64,000 nucleotides of DNA from positions 71,058 through 135,057 of the forward strand of contig FJOG01000078.1 in assembly GCA_900073065.1 (NCBI GenBank). The letters run 5' to 3'. Made by a program: the position numbers and the translations under genes. Shown here piece after piece: positions 11,110 to 23,249 of this stretch. The notes below the pieces were generated by a model. It worked only from the letters and a program-made list of their open reading frames with translations, had not been told where the DNA came from and ran no database searches. The first letter of the stretch is position 1. Each line of letters starts with the position of its first letter. This stretch comes from Phialocephala subalpina (Eukaryota; Ascomycota; Leotiomycetes; Helotiales; Mollisiaceae).

Positions 11110-11484
11110 ATGGCGGAACCAAACCCAAGAAATTATTTCCAACGAGCCTTCTCATCCTTCTCCTCTCGTCGCTCTAGGCGAACGAACACGAATACGAATA
11201 CCACCCCCAGCCCAAACATTTCGCGGTCATCCAGCAGAGCAACGTCAAGTGCAGAACCGAGCGACTACTGGGTGTGTTGCGTGAAGCATAATACATCTGG
11301 AATTACTCCCGCCGCAACAGTAAGTTCCCCGATTCAGCTTACGATTGAAAATGAGGAGAGGCATTGATGCTGCATGCAGTGCGGAAAGAGAAACCACCTT
11401 GAAGACGCGACCTGTCAAAGATGTGCGCATGGCACTTGTGATGGGTGTCAGATTACCTGGGCTTGGGGAAGTGGAGTTTGGTAG
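11110..11484 (+). CDS. Cys-rich miniprotein, paralog 3 of 4
   Basis: Exons 11110-11319 and 11380-11484, intron 60 nt (GTAAGT..TGCAG). Phases close to 104 residues. The N-terminus is Arg/Ser/Thr/Asn-rich (SSRRSRRTNTNTNTT) and then reaches DYWVCCVKHN. Exon 2 begins CGKRNHLEDATCQRCAHGTC then DGC, matching the family spacing, and ends a few residues later (WAWGSGVW). It is the shortest after the Cys array. The same phase-0 intron falls immediately before the first Cys of exon 2 in all four copies, a strong sign of common descent. Function unrecognised. Confidence 0.74.
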
Positions 11485-11760
11485 ATGTAAATTGTGGATG
11501 TTAGTGTGATTGCAGACAAGTGGTGGGCGACTTTGAGGAGTTTCGGAGTATCGGAATTCAGACTGTCGAACAATCAGAGAAATCATCTTGATTCATGACG
11601 CATTCTAGGCAATTCAGCGTGTGAATGTCTTTCAGTCCGAATCACAGCATAACGAGAGAGGCAACTCATCCACGAAAAGAATCGTGAATGTCCTTTAGTC
11701 TGAATCACAATGTGACCCGGACAAAGTCTCTTCTCAGACATCGAGAAACATCCCCAAACA

Positions 11761-12277
11761 ATGGCAAACATGCTCTTGTTTCTGAAAAATAGACACGACC
11801 CCACCAAAGACACGACCAAAACACCAGATCAGAGAGCAGAAATGCCAGACTCAGAATTATCAGAATACTGGATCTGCTGCGAACTCGGCGACGGCATAAC
11901 GTCGCGCTCCGACCTTCCGGTAGGCTTCTCTTATCCACTCACTCAATACCAGAAAGAAGTGAGACTCAAGATATCAGAGGATACTAACGCAGATACAGTG
12001 CGGAAAGAAAAACTCCCTCCAAGAATCAACATGCAAGCGATGCGGGAACTGGGTTTGCGACTCTTGCCACTTCGTCCGAAAATCCACGCCCAAACCCATA
12101 CCAAAACCCAATAAACAAACCAAGCAAGAGATACGAAGAAAGCCAGTTGGGAAAGGTGCATTCACGGTTCGAGGTAGACTACCTGTGATCGTGGAAGAGA
12201 GGCCAAGAGCGAAGTCCAAGGAAGTTGGGGGCATTGAGAACAAGGTTTATGCATCGAAATTCCATGAAGAGCTGTAA
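11761..12277 (+). CDS. Cys-rich miniprotein, paralog 4 of 4
   Basis: Exons 11761-11919 and 11999-12277, intron 79 nt (GTAGGC..TACAG). Phases close to 145 residues. ATG 11761 is chosen as the first in frame; the next (11770) would remove three residues. The N-terminal part reaches SEYWICCELG. Exon 2 begins CGKKNSLQESTCKRCGNWVC then DSC. This copy has a longer basic C-terminal tail (KPIPKPNKQTKQEIRRK and onward) than its paralogs. It lies about 280 bp after copy 3 in the same direction, consistent with tandem duplication. Function unrecognised. Confidence 0.74.
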
Positions 12278-12615
12278 AAAAAGGAGATGGGTAAGAAAGG
12301 GGATCAGTAGCAGTGGACTTCATTGTACTATACGACGAATTAATCCCACCCATTTTGCTTCCACCCTCGAAATTTGAATGTCCCTGGGATGATGGGACAT
12401 TGAACTCCATATGATATACATCGCAGAAAAAACGCCGTTGACTATGCCGCCGTCCCTATGCATTTGAAATGCTCGCTCAAGAAGTTCCATAACGCCATCG
12501 CAAATATGCCACCGATTGTCCCTCCCATGCCGGGGCATTTCCCCATCTATCTATCCATGCTTTTTCCTCCCGGGTATCATAACTCTCCATCCATTCCATC
12601 TTCCATGCGTCGCAT

Positions 12616-13577
12616 TTATTCCAATCGCGTCATCAAGTTCTTCCGAACCTTGCTATTCACTACTCCACCAACCCCAAACGCGGGTATAATCCTACACATC
12701 CTAGCCGCCGCACTCACACCCCAATTCTTCCTCACAATCTTCCACCTATCCCGCCACGCCAACCTCCCACCTCTATTATAAAGATCCAACCCCAACAAAT
12801 GCATCGGCGTACTAACAATCTGCACCCCGGCGGGCGCTAAAAATTGTGCAACCGTCTGCCCGCTAACAACCCTCTGTACCTCCTCCCCCATCTGCCTGCT
12901 AATCACCGGGCCGAGTAACGGTGGAACATTAAAGCTCGCGAATATGGTAAGACAATCGCGGGCTGTGAATAGGAAGTAGGACGGTAGTGGAACCGGTCTC
13001 GGGGGACCACCGGAGCCGAACATTCGTGCGAAGGCTTGGTCTTTGAAGAGGCAGAGGCCGACGTTCGCCGTGCTCGAAGCTGCGAATTTCGCGGTACCGG
13101 ATGTGATGTATGATGCGGGTTTATTTTGTGTGGTCGAGGTGAAGGTATCGAGGGTGTTGGCTGTGAGGTATGTACCGCCATACAACATGCAGATGAGCGC
13201 AAACGGTTTCGAGAACACGATTGTGTGGGGTCGGAAGAGGAAGGTCGTGAGGGAGGATTGGAGGGAGGATTTGAGTGTTGCTTGACCGGAGGCATTTTGC
13301 ATTATTCCTCTGCAGAAACCAAAATGTTAGTGGGGTAAAGTCAAGATCGAGGGGTAACTCACTTGTCGATGACGGTGATGATCGGAGCGACGAGAGTAGC
13401 TGCACAGAAGCCAGAGACGAAGTCAGAGGCCATTCGTAGACCTATATTCTTTGTGTTCCATACGTGAGGTTCCTTCAATGGTGCTTGTGGGACTTGCTGG
13501 ATCGGAACTGGAGTCATCTTCGACGCGTTGCCCACCTCTTGCACTGGCATCTCCAGTCCGGGGATTTTTGGAGCCAT
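12616..13577 (-). CDS. Conserved fungal membrane protein, mitochondrial-carrier-like
   Basis: Exons 13363-13577 and 12616-13309, a 53-nt intron (GTGAGT..TGCAG), closing to 302 residues. After a Pro-rich start it has several moderately hydrophobic helices with small residues: SDFVSGFCAATLVAPIITVI, FALICMLYGGTYLTANTLD, KFAASSTANVGLCLFKDQAF and LTIFASFNVPPLLGPVI. The pattern recalls the six-helix mitochondrial carrier fold, but clear PxDxxK signature motifs are absent. I recognise it as a widely conserved but uncharacterised fungal protein of probable mitochondrial location. Transport activity is not shown. Strong length and sequence integrity suggest an intact gene. Confidence 0.78.
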
Positions 13578-14129
13578 TGTTGTCTCGTAGACTCTATATC
13601 AGTCATAGACTCATATAGAGATCTGCGGACCAGAATTGGGGACCTGCAGAGATTTTGAAGACTCTGCGGGAAAATTGATGTCGTGCAGCTGCAGCTTTGT
13701 GACCCACCCGATCTCGCACTTCACTTTGTTATCGCGGAAGCACGAATCTTATCGTGTCCACGTGATGAGGACACCAGTGACCAACGTACAGGAGCGAGGA
13801 CGACATTTGAGCTGGAGTTAGTGAATTCATGTTGATGGTTGTTTGTACAACAATGAAAACGTTTGCAGTGAGTTGATTCTCAGATGGTTGCAAGAGATGT
13901 GCGACCTGCAAAAAGAAAGTCGTATGATTTCTGTCCTGACCAAGCACAAGGCCCACTTCCCGCCACTGATTCAGTGGAGATGTGCTTTGTTGTAAGCATA
14001 ACTTCCGTGTTGTGTAATTCTGAGCGCAGCAGTAATGGCGTTGTTACACTTGGCGACCTGGATGATGGCCTTTCAAAGTCCATACACGGATTTGCATGGG
14101 CAAATAAATTGCTGTCATACAATAGTAAG

Positions 14130-14180
14130 AGCACTAGATCATCGAGCACTAGATCATCGAGCACTAGATCATCGAGCACT
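14130..14180. repeat. 15-bp tandem repeat, about 3.4 copies
   Basis: Three perfect copies of AGCACTAGATCATCG followed by a partial AGCACT. Confidence 0.9.
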
Positions 14181-15220
14181 CACTCTTACAGGGTTACTTA
14201 TTTCTGTAGCCGTGTTCTCTTCCAGGAGCTCGAGGGATGAAGCTATTTTACGATGTGGCTCGAACAAAGGTGTACGAGAAATAACTTCGAATGAGATCGT
14301 TGCTCTTCTTGATCTCTGGATCTCCGGGCTCAAGGATTTTGTATGCAATATTCTTGACTTAACAAGCAAGAAGCAGGAAAGCTTTGTTATCATCTCCTTA
14401 ATGGAGACTTCGTGAAGCAGCACCAGCTATAGCACCAGAACAATCAACAGCATGAAATGGTTTCAAACTCCAGGAGAGCAGAGTCCAAGAGATCGCATTC
14501 GTCTTCCGCTCGGGCAGCCAGACATGGTCAACATGAGACCGAACATCCCACGTCCAGAGAAACAAGTTCCAAAAGAAAGAGGTCCATACAAAGTATCACA
14601 CAGAGCGGCGGATCGAGCCGTGGAGTTTGCGGAGGAATGGTACCTGTAGTCCTCCACGTGACCCCACTACGCCCAATTGAGGGTTATGATGTGAACCTTG
14701 AAGGATTTGCAAAGTGTCAACGACTTCCGACGACATGCAAACCATACCAGAGACAACTATGCCTTGGTTGACCTCGGCGCGTCAGAAATCCTCCATTGTC
14801 CTGGTCGAGAATCAAACAGCTGTCCAAAGCTCCGACTTAAGCCCACATCCGCTCCTGACTCGCCCGCATCGAGTTCCAGCTCAGCAAAAGCCAGCGGCCA
14901 GCGCGTCTCCCGCCTTCAAAGCGCAAAGCCGGGGGCGGGCAGCACCCGCATTCGAGGGCATGGACAATGCAAATGCTTGCCTCGATAAGCCTTGACAGGT
15001 GTGATGCGATGCAAACAAGGTCTACAAGCCCGTGGTGTATAGCGTGGTGCAGTATTGTCGCTCAGATCCAGCAAGGCTTCGAATCCCTGCGCATAGAAGC
15101 AGCCAACTGTCCCAACTGGTAACGTTTCACAGGTCAACAATTTTTGCGCCATCCTGGTCGAACAAGCCCCCCAAGTCGAGCAGCACAAAAGGTGATGGCT
15201 TTCCACCATTTCGAGCTTCT

Positions 15221-18200
15221 GTTGCACATCTGCTGTTCCCTGCAAGTGGTGTCTCCAATGTTTTCCTTGTCGAAGTTTCGGCCACGCCGTGGGTATGAGG
15301 TTTGAGCAAGGCTCCACCAGCTCCATCCTTACATCGTCCTCAGTCAAGCTTGATTGTCGGGCAATTGCTTGCCTTTATTCGATGGTTTTGATTTTTGTTG
15401 CGTATCTGAGATCCCCTGTCAAAGTTTTAGATCCCGCGTTTACATCTTCGGCGTTGCGACAACCGTGGTTGAATATTGAGCGGGGCATTCTTTTTTCCCA
15501 ATCGGGCGCGAGGCAAGGACCTTGCGTACCAATATTCTTTTTTGCCGCACATCGGAGAACCCTTGTACTGCTCGTCATTGCGGAGGAAGCTGACCAAATT
15601 GGAAATCTGTGGAGGTCTTTGGTGTTGTGTCCTGCACTTCTCCAGTCTGAGAACCTTCAAGGTCCTCTTTCATCGACGGCGACAGCGAAACCGAGGCTTG
15701 CCCAGTTGGCTATACCGGCCTCATCTTGGATGGGTACCTGTGCGAGAACGGACGAACGACTTATCGAATTCTCGAGCCGGTCTATGCTTTCAGCCGATCT
15801 GGACCATGTCGAACGACAGGTTGTCCTGATGTGGACTACGTGAGTCTGTCTGTTGCGCATCGCAACATCCCCTGCTCTTCCCTAAGAGCTCAAATACCAG
15901 CATTCTCTGGGTTCGATTCCTCTCCATGTACGAAGCGTAGCCTTTCTTGTCGTTACGGGCTTCGATTTTCGATGGGACGAGATACGTCGAGATCAAATCG
16001 CATTCGGATTCGGTCAATTTCCCGCATTTTGTCTGCTGGGGAAAGCTGTGTCCGACCCTTATATACCATGTCGATTCCTTCCAGAGGCCAGTCCGGTTCG
16101 AAGTCTTGTCTGCTCAATGATTCATTGTTGCATATCGCACAACCCCTGCAGTTCCCAGCATGCCAAAGCTCTGTCTTAGCTTCGAGTCCATGGCGACGGT
16201 TCACGATGGTTGGGTGGCAGCAAAGGGCCCAAAATTCGACAAAGTCCGCCTGGCGATAGTGGGGAGTCGCCGCTACAGACGCCGCTAGATGCAACTGCAG
16301 ACGCCGTAGTCCATGGGGACTGTCAGCATATTCCTCGGAACGTCTTTGTCGCATTTGGGACGAATACGAAGTAGTGGCGAGGCAGAGATGTGGAGGAGGG
16401 TTGGGTCTTTGGACTTGGCGAGAAGCCGAATCCCTGGTGGTCCAAAGAGGAAAGAGTACCGGATCTCCCGCACCTTCCAACTAGGACATACACGACGCAT
16501 GCACAGCTTTCTAAGGAATCGAATCGTCTGCTGCTGGCTTCTCCGCCTATCAGAAACGTTTGGCGGTCATGCAAACTATTGGCACCACCATCGGCCTCTT
16601 TACCATACTCCAGACGACCAGACCAGACCAGACCAGAGCATATTCTCCTAATGTATGCCCTTTGTTGCACATCGTGATTTCGATGTTCAGCCGTTTTCAC
16701 AATCTCGAGCATCTTTGCCCTTTGAAATATCGGATTTCCATGAGGCACTTGCCTCCGCGGTACCACGGTTTCATGAACGGGAGCAGGACTAGATCACCAC
16801 ATCCTACGCACATTCCATGTACAATCTTTGTTGCACATCTATCCGGAGATATTCCCCCTTTTGTCCGATTTTGAGTGGTTTTCTCAATAATAACGGGTTA
16901 CTCTGAGTCTCCTGGATCGACAGTACCCGAGGAAGCTTCAGCGTCAAACGGGAAGGAGCATCTCTAGAAAAATCAGACCCTTTTGCTAGAGGCGATCAGA
17001 ATACCATCGTGGAACATCGTCGTCGCCTGGAACACAAGATACGCAAGGACTAATGTCTCGCTGGGGGACCATGATAGTGATGCACCGGGAGGGTCCCAGG
17101 GTTTCCTGCACCCGTACCAGATTCTACCAAAAGATACGTCTGCTGCACATCGCGAAGCGATTTTACCATTTTGCCGATCTCGAGATCTTGTTCCTTCTTC
17201 ATAGTGCTCCTTTAGCATCTCTGGCTTCGAGAAGGCTTGGATACCGTAGTATTTTGTGTGGGACCGGTAATTACTAGTCTTCCAACATATGACAATCCGC
17301 TCTACGCTACTATACCAGGATAAGCCGTCAAAACATACCTTTTGCTGCACATCGCGACTTCGATCGGCACTCCGTTTCCCGATCTTGAGGTTGTGTACTC
17401 TCCAAAGATGACATGATGATTCTGCGGTCCCAACTTTTGGTGCAGGATTGGGACTACTATTCTACAAGCCTGCATTCTACGACTAAGATATATATTTTGT
17501 TGTACTTCTAGATTTAAACTGTTTTGCCGATGTAGAGAGGTCCGTCCTGTCTCTACGAAGGTGTTACTTTGAGGTACTTGGATGCCTCGAAGCCGTGGAA
17601 CTCTTATTTTCGAGACAGAGCACAGGCATCACCCACGCATCAGCTCGCATGTACAAGATCCAAGTACTCACATGCATTTGATCTGCGTTGCCGATTTTGG
17701 GAACTTAGTCTTGTCTCAAAGAGGTATTAGTGAGGCTCCTGCTCGATATTCCAGCCCAGAGAATAAAGGTCTTCACCATGATCAGTACTGGCATGATATC
17801 ATTCCCGAATGCACAACACACCAAATCAAATTACCATGACATCTTCACAAGCGGCTCAGCCATACATAACACTGAAATTCTTTTGTTGCACGTCTTCAAA
17901 CGAATGAGAATACTACCCTCAGTGGTTTAGTGGGAATTCTACGGACTAGGCGTTGAAGTAGACCATCACCGTCAAAGTTCCAACATGCGTTTGTCCAGAA
18001 TCCGATTCTTGTTGCACATCGCAAATTTACTTCGGCTTTTGTTTCCTGTTTTGAGAGGCATTCCGGCTGTCTTTCCCTACAGGGCTGCTTGGAATCTGGT
18101 CGTCGAGTCACTACCAAACCGAATATCATCGAACATGATATCACCTTCAACGCACGCAACCAATCCGGACTCTTCATTTAATCCTCTTAAAAGCAAGACA

Positions 18201-18900
18201 CGAGCAGTTTTATCCATGAATCTTCTGCTGCATGTCTTCAAACCAATTACAAGGTGTTCCCAAAAACCGGCAGTCCTGCTCGATTCTCGGATAGAATCCG
18301 ATTGGCTTCACTTGAGGATTAGATTCGCCCGGCCCCGTCTCTGAATATGGAATCCTAGACGTCACAATAGGGTCATCGAGTTCTGGTCGCAAGGAACGAT
18401 CGTTTTTGAGATCTGATTGGGTGTGCCCGAGAGTGTTGGGCATGTCCCCGCCTTCGAAGTTGGACAACTAGACGTCACTATCAAGCTCATGGAATACTCG
18501 AAGAGCACGAATTCTGATTGTGTGGGTACGTCGTACTCTTCAGTACCTGATTATCTCCGATCTGAACGTGTATTCTACCCCTGGCCCTTTACAAGGAGAG
18601 CCGCGCCTCTCATCCGGGTCGATATGTCAGTTGCCCGATGAGGAGTATCTCTACCATGATATCAAGACTCGCAAGCGACTCGCCCCTGTTGATACCACGA
18701 TACAGCTGCAAGTCTTTGCTCTTCGTCCCCAAATACTTCAAATTACCACGGGCTCGTTGAGCGGGAACTTCAAGAACACCCCGAGGTGTCGCCCGAGGAC
18801 CGGACTCGCACAAGCTCGCCTTCGAATATCTTATGAGAGACGTCACAAAGTCTCCCTCGAGTTCTCAGAGGGAAAATATAATGTTTTTGCTGCACATCGC
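15221..18900. repeat. Interspersed degenerate repeat with core GTTGCACATCGC
   Basis: The core or close variants occur at about 15221, 15544, 15852, 16128, 16664, 16831, 17142, 17342, 17884, 18009, 18226 and 18889, always in the same orientation and roughly 100-650 bp apart. Better copies also share what follows: an A/T-rich spacer, then TTTGCCGATYTYGAG-like sequence about 30-40 bp downstream (17170, 17380, 16850, 18045). Further copies lie at about 24848, 25847, 63321 and 63764. Units are too diverged to give exact boundaries. Read on the minus strand the core often gives (R)DVQQ, but frames are not continuous. Confidence 0.55.
16616..16637. repeat. Short (GACCA)n microsatellite
   Basis: Four full GACCA units in a row, plus a partial one. 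Confidence 0.85.
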
Positions 18901-20197
18901 ACCCCCCTGTCACCTTCGCTAGCCAGCTGTTAGTACTCAGCCGGACCCAAGGATGTGTTGAACTAGGGGAGCCTCACAGGGCTTAGTGGAGCTGAACCAC
19001 ACCCATCAAATGCCTAGCCAAGATTAATATATACGCCTAACGCTTCCTTGTTCCACTGGAGGCTCTGAACATCCATACTGGGATTGGACTGGGGGGTTGG
19101 AAAGCTGGTTTGCTGCTCTTCGCATAACCCCTGCATGTTCACCAAGAACCCACTTGGTGCAGGGATGGGTTTATTGGTAGAGGGGTCGTGAGTATTATAT
19201 TTGCTAGATGCATACATGTGCGCGATTTTACGATCTCATCTCTGCGGGAACGAATGCGACGCTTCTTAAATTCCTTTTCGGGGATGGATGGCTGCATGGT
19301 GAAGCACCGATGGACATCTATGAGGCCTGTTCGTCTGCATTATTCCTCATGATGGCTACTCAATCCGGCCTACCTTCACCTCCGCGTCCACCCCATCACG
19401 ATCTCGATGGAGGCACTCCCGTTGAACACTGGTACTTACCTGGAGTCCAAACATGGCACTGCCAGCGCTCCACACTTCGATATATCATCGTCGCTGTGAG
19501 GATGCATTGGATGGGGCCGAAGCGAGATGTGACATACTACATCACCTCTACGAGATCAAGCTCAGCTACTTGCTCTGAACACAACGGGAGCTCATAGTAT
19601 TAAAGTTTCATACCAGTGCAGATTTGATTTTGCAGAAGTGATGATTTTTCGGAGGGAACACGCAGGCAGGCATGCGTTATCATGCGCATGTTTAGTTTCG
19701 AGGTGTACAACCATGTGCCCAATGGCCGATGAGGGTAGATGAGATCGAAGTTGGGCTAGGGCGGGGCGGAATAATTCCTGCAGAGGAACATCAGCCGTCC
19801 ATCCACCGGAGATTCGGGTGCTCAGGTGACAATTCGCTGCCTTCGTGCTACGCACCCAATGCAAGCAGGCACTGCTTCGTGGAGGCTCTTGGTTGATGGT
19901 ACCTGGACATGTCGTTCCACAACGGAACACTGCTCGACACCACTCCGCGTATTCTAAGTATAGATATTCTGAATATCGCTCCTCTAATCCTTCCTTCCTC
20001 TTTCTCCAATCCTACCAGAGTCAGCGCTTTCGTGTAAGCGAACATAGCGCCAAACGAGCTTGTAAGACAGACGTTTGAACCTTAATTTATTACAAATGTA
20101 CACGCGATAGTAACGGGGTAAAATTTTGTGTAATAAAAAGAAAATTACTGCCTGGCTATACTAGTATATACGCTTGAAACGGCTTGAGTACAAGGCT

Positions 20198-23108
20198 CTA
20201 ATCAGGTCCAGAACCGGATTCCAATCTCGTATACGCATCCGTAAGCAAGTCCAGCGACACAAATCGATCAGGATCGTCTTCTTCGAATAAGTCCTCCTCT
20301 ACAGCTACTATATGTTCAAGTAGCTGGATTGCTTCTTTTACCATTTTATCGTCCAAGTATGCCCTTGCGAGTTCGTGCTCCGACGCGAGTCGAGAGTGGT
20401 CCTCGTCCGCTAGCGTCCTCTTCCGTACTACTACTACGTGCTCGAGGATCTCAATAGCTTCTTTAATCCGTCTATCGTTTAAATATGCCCTTGCGAGTTC
20501 GTGCTCCGACGCGAGTCGAGAGTTGTCCTCGTCCGCCAACGTCTTTTTCCGTACTGCCACTACGTGCTCGAAAATCTCAATAGCCTCCTTGATCCGTTTG
20601 TCGTCTAAGTATGCGCTTGCGAGTGCGTGTTCCGACGTGAGTCGAGAGTCGTCATCTTTAGTAAAATGCTTCCTCCATTCGCTCGTTGCTTCGAAACATG
20701 TTATTGCTTCTTTGAATCGTCTATCCAGATCCAAACACAACCCGACTATCATAAACAGATCGTACCTCTCCGCTATTTGACAACAGCTACTTCTATTTAG
20801 TACCCGGAGTCCGTGCGGTACGTACCCTCTCCATTCTTCACGGCTTGTCTGATCAATATGGGGGAATATCTTCTCAATATGACGTATCGCATCTATCGTT
20901 GTCTGCTCTCTAAGCCCCTCGCTTTCTAGCCATACCCAAGTCGCCACATGCACGAGACTATGCATATCGAACATCTCTTCATCTCCTCGTTGCGACAGGA
21001 AAGCATACCCCCGGAGAGTCCCAATCGCATGCTCCATTTCTTCCTCCGACTCTACCTCCGGCAGAATCGACCGCGGGATCGCTTTCGGTTCGATGCAGGA
21101 CACAAAGCCTAATATAGACGCTGCAGCCTTGTCAGATCTTTGGATCTGAGCAAATGACACAAGCCATGTCGTCGCCACCGCGTTTTGCAAACCTTCGTAC
21201 CGCGTCCGGTCGTGGAAATCTCGGCTCAAGAGGCTCACCTTGCTCTGTTCCGTTCCCCGCAACAGTCCCAGGTATTTTCGAACGGAGATTTGGTTCTGGT
21301 TAAGATATGCCACCGCCTGAGAAATAGCTAGTGGAAGATACGCAAGTTCCCGAAGGAGTTCTGCAGTTGTTGCCTCATCCTGAAGCAGTTCCTTCCGGGT
21401 TAGCGATGTCTTCACAAAGGCCGTTGCCTCTTCTTGGGTCATCTCTCGCAGATCAACAATATCGCTCCCGGCTACTGCTACTGCTACTTCTCTCGATCGT
21501 GTCGTAAACACCACTCGACCACTCTCGCTATTGGGAAGATATTGATATATGCCGTGCTTCCCTTTCGATCCTATCACTACCTCTATATCATCCGCGTTGT
21601 CCACAATAAGAAGCCACTTTCCAGCTTTCTCCGAACAGAGGTGATAGTGAACTAGATCCTTGACGTCTTCGTCCTCTTTACTTTTTTTTACGCCAAGCTG
21701 GTGAGCCAACTCTGCGTACGCCTTCTCAAAACTCGCTTCACTTAGTGCTGCCACCCAGAAGATCGAATATTCTTGTTTGTTCGCCTTAACCGAATACGCA
21801 AACTGCAATGCGACTTGGGTCTTCCCAATACCGCCCAGGCCAAGGAGTGCCACCGTTTCGCTCTGTTCAATGAATAGCTTCTTCTCGAGTGCCTCGAGTA
21901 TAGTGGATCGTCCGACAAACTGTCGATTCTTTCGGAACGGCAAATAATAACATGGTCGGAAGATCGCATCTAATGTCTTCGTCAGCGATGGTAGGAGAGG
22001 ATAAGAGATCATATCTTAGCTGTACTTACCACTATAAGCTCCGTCTGTCCCTGCCACCAGAACTTCTTTGCTCACTGGTATAACCTGACCTTCCAACCTT
22101 GTTAGATCTGGAATGCACTCAGATCTCAAACGCACCTGTAGACAACGAAGCGGCCCACCTCGTCAGATCTCCAACCAGTCGTTTAAAGCCGTTGTCGTTC
22201 TCCGTCCTGAACTTAACCATGTCCCTATGGTTAGCGTGCACACTGACTGACGTATAGCCTTCGATCGTTGCCGACACCTTGGATACGACTTTGCCAACTA
22301 CCGGTAGTGGCAGCTCTTCGAAGAAACATGTAATCTCCAGCCGTCTGCCACTCTCCCGCTGTTCCCTAACCATCGACCAGAATCTGACTTGGATCGACTC
22401 AAGTAGTTGGTCGTCCGTCCCTAGGACTTGTAGCAGTGACTTATTCGTCGACTTCAAAACTCCCAAGCCCGAAGCCGGAATCTTCATCCAGTCCGCTATC
22501 CATGATCCTCGATGTGGTGTACCCATAAATATGATCCCGGCCGTGTGTTTGAAAACATTGCAAAGATGAGCTTCGGGATTGTTACGCGACAACAGAATAG
22601 CTTCCTTGCAGACAAGGCCGCCGAGGCTGTGCGCGACGAAAATGAGCGGACGGCCGGACGCGTCACAGGAGGCTCGGTGGTTCGTTAGATCGATGAGAAG
22701 GTTCATGGCATGGTCGGTCAGCCGGTTCCTCGACGCTACAGAGGCTTGCACAACGTATGCGTCGTATCCCCATGTGAGCAAGCGGGCACGGGGAAGCTTG
22801 GGCGGCAGGAGTATGGTCGGCCATGGCGTCGACTCTTTTGAGGCTGTCCATGTGCTATCTCGGTTCCCTGTGAGGCCGTGGACAAAACAGATATCGATCG
22901 TAGCATCAGGACAGTCGTGCCACTCTTTGATGCCGTCTGGAAACGGGGGCGAAGGGTCAGACGTTGTGGGGTTGGGTGGGTCTGAATTAGATGGAGATCG
23001 TAGGGCAGATGAGGCTACGTCACTGCTCGTGCGCTGATCGCCTACCCGCCGATCCGCACGTGGCAGAGTGCTCCTTTCGCCTCTCAAGAGGTCTTTAAGT
23101 CGTCTCAT
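20198..23108 (-). CDS. NLR-type protein: alpha/beta-hydrolase (SesB-like) - NB-ARC - TPR
   Basis: ATG at 23108. Exon 1 (to about 22140) encodes a serine hydrolase domain: FVHGLTGN near residue 75, nucleophile elbow VAHSLGG with Ser161, GTPHRGS, and the catalytic-His context HANHRDMVKF near 291. Exon 3 is 20198-21969 after a 60-nt intron (21970-22029, GTAAGT..TTAG). It carries the NB-ARC motifs: P-loop LGLGGIGKTQVAL, Walker B WLLIVDNADD, RNBS-B-like VVFTTRSREV, YLPLAISQAVAYL, and MHSLVHVATWV in the MHD position. It ends in at least three very similar 42-residue TPR units. A middle exon (about 22030-22097, LEGQVIPVSKEVLVAG) fits, but its 5' splice is unresolved. Total is about 930 residues. By family knowledge such proteins act in fungal self/non-self recognition and cell death. 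Confidence 0.88.
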
Positions 23109-23249
23109 TTAGGCCGATATCGATGAGTGCAAATAGTGTCTCTTGAATGAAATTGAGTGTCGATACTGGAGTTAGTCCTTCGGTGCAAGCGCCTCGCAAG
23201 GCAGCCAGCCGCCACTGGAAGTATTCGTGCACGGACCACTACTGCAGTA

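Larger units (their letters stand above)
13578..20197. other. Gene-poor 6.6-kb region with degenerate repeats
   Basis: No confident gene. A Ser/Pro-rich frame at 14714-14995 and another at 14457-14771 are the most protein-like pieces, but they have no supported exon structure or domain. A 129-codon frame at 19208-19597 is likewise unrecognised. Most of 15.2-18.9 kb is organised around a recurring degenerate motif (listed separately). Confidence 0.4.

Noticed and set aside
13884..13990. CKRCATCKKK-like sequence resembling a Zn2Cys6 start
   Set aside because: A stop follows within a few codons in that phase and the remaining Cys spacing is absent.
15890..15935. GGTTCGATTCC resembling a tRNA T-loop
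   Set aside because: The flanking bases do not form the T stem, and no acceptor or anticodon arm is found upstream.
15289..16480. Several overlapping frames of 100-184 codons on both strands
   Set aside because: They occur in all phases at once, contain the repeat motif and have no domain or splice support.
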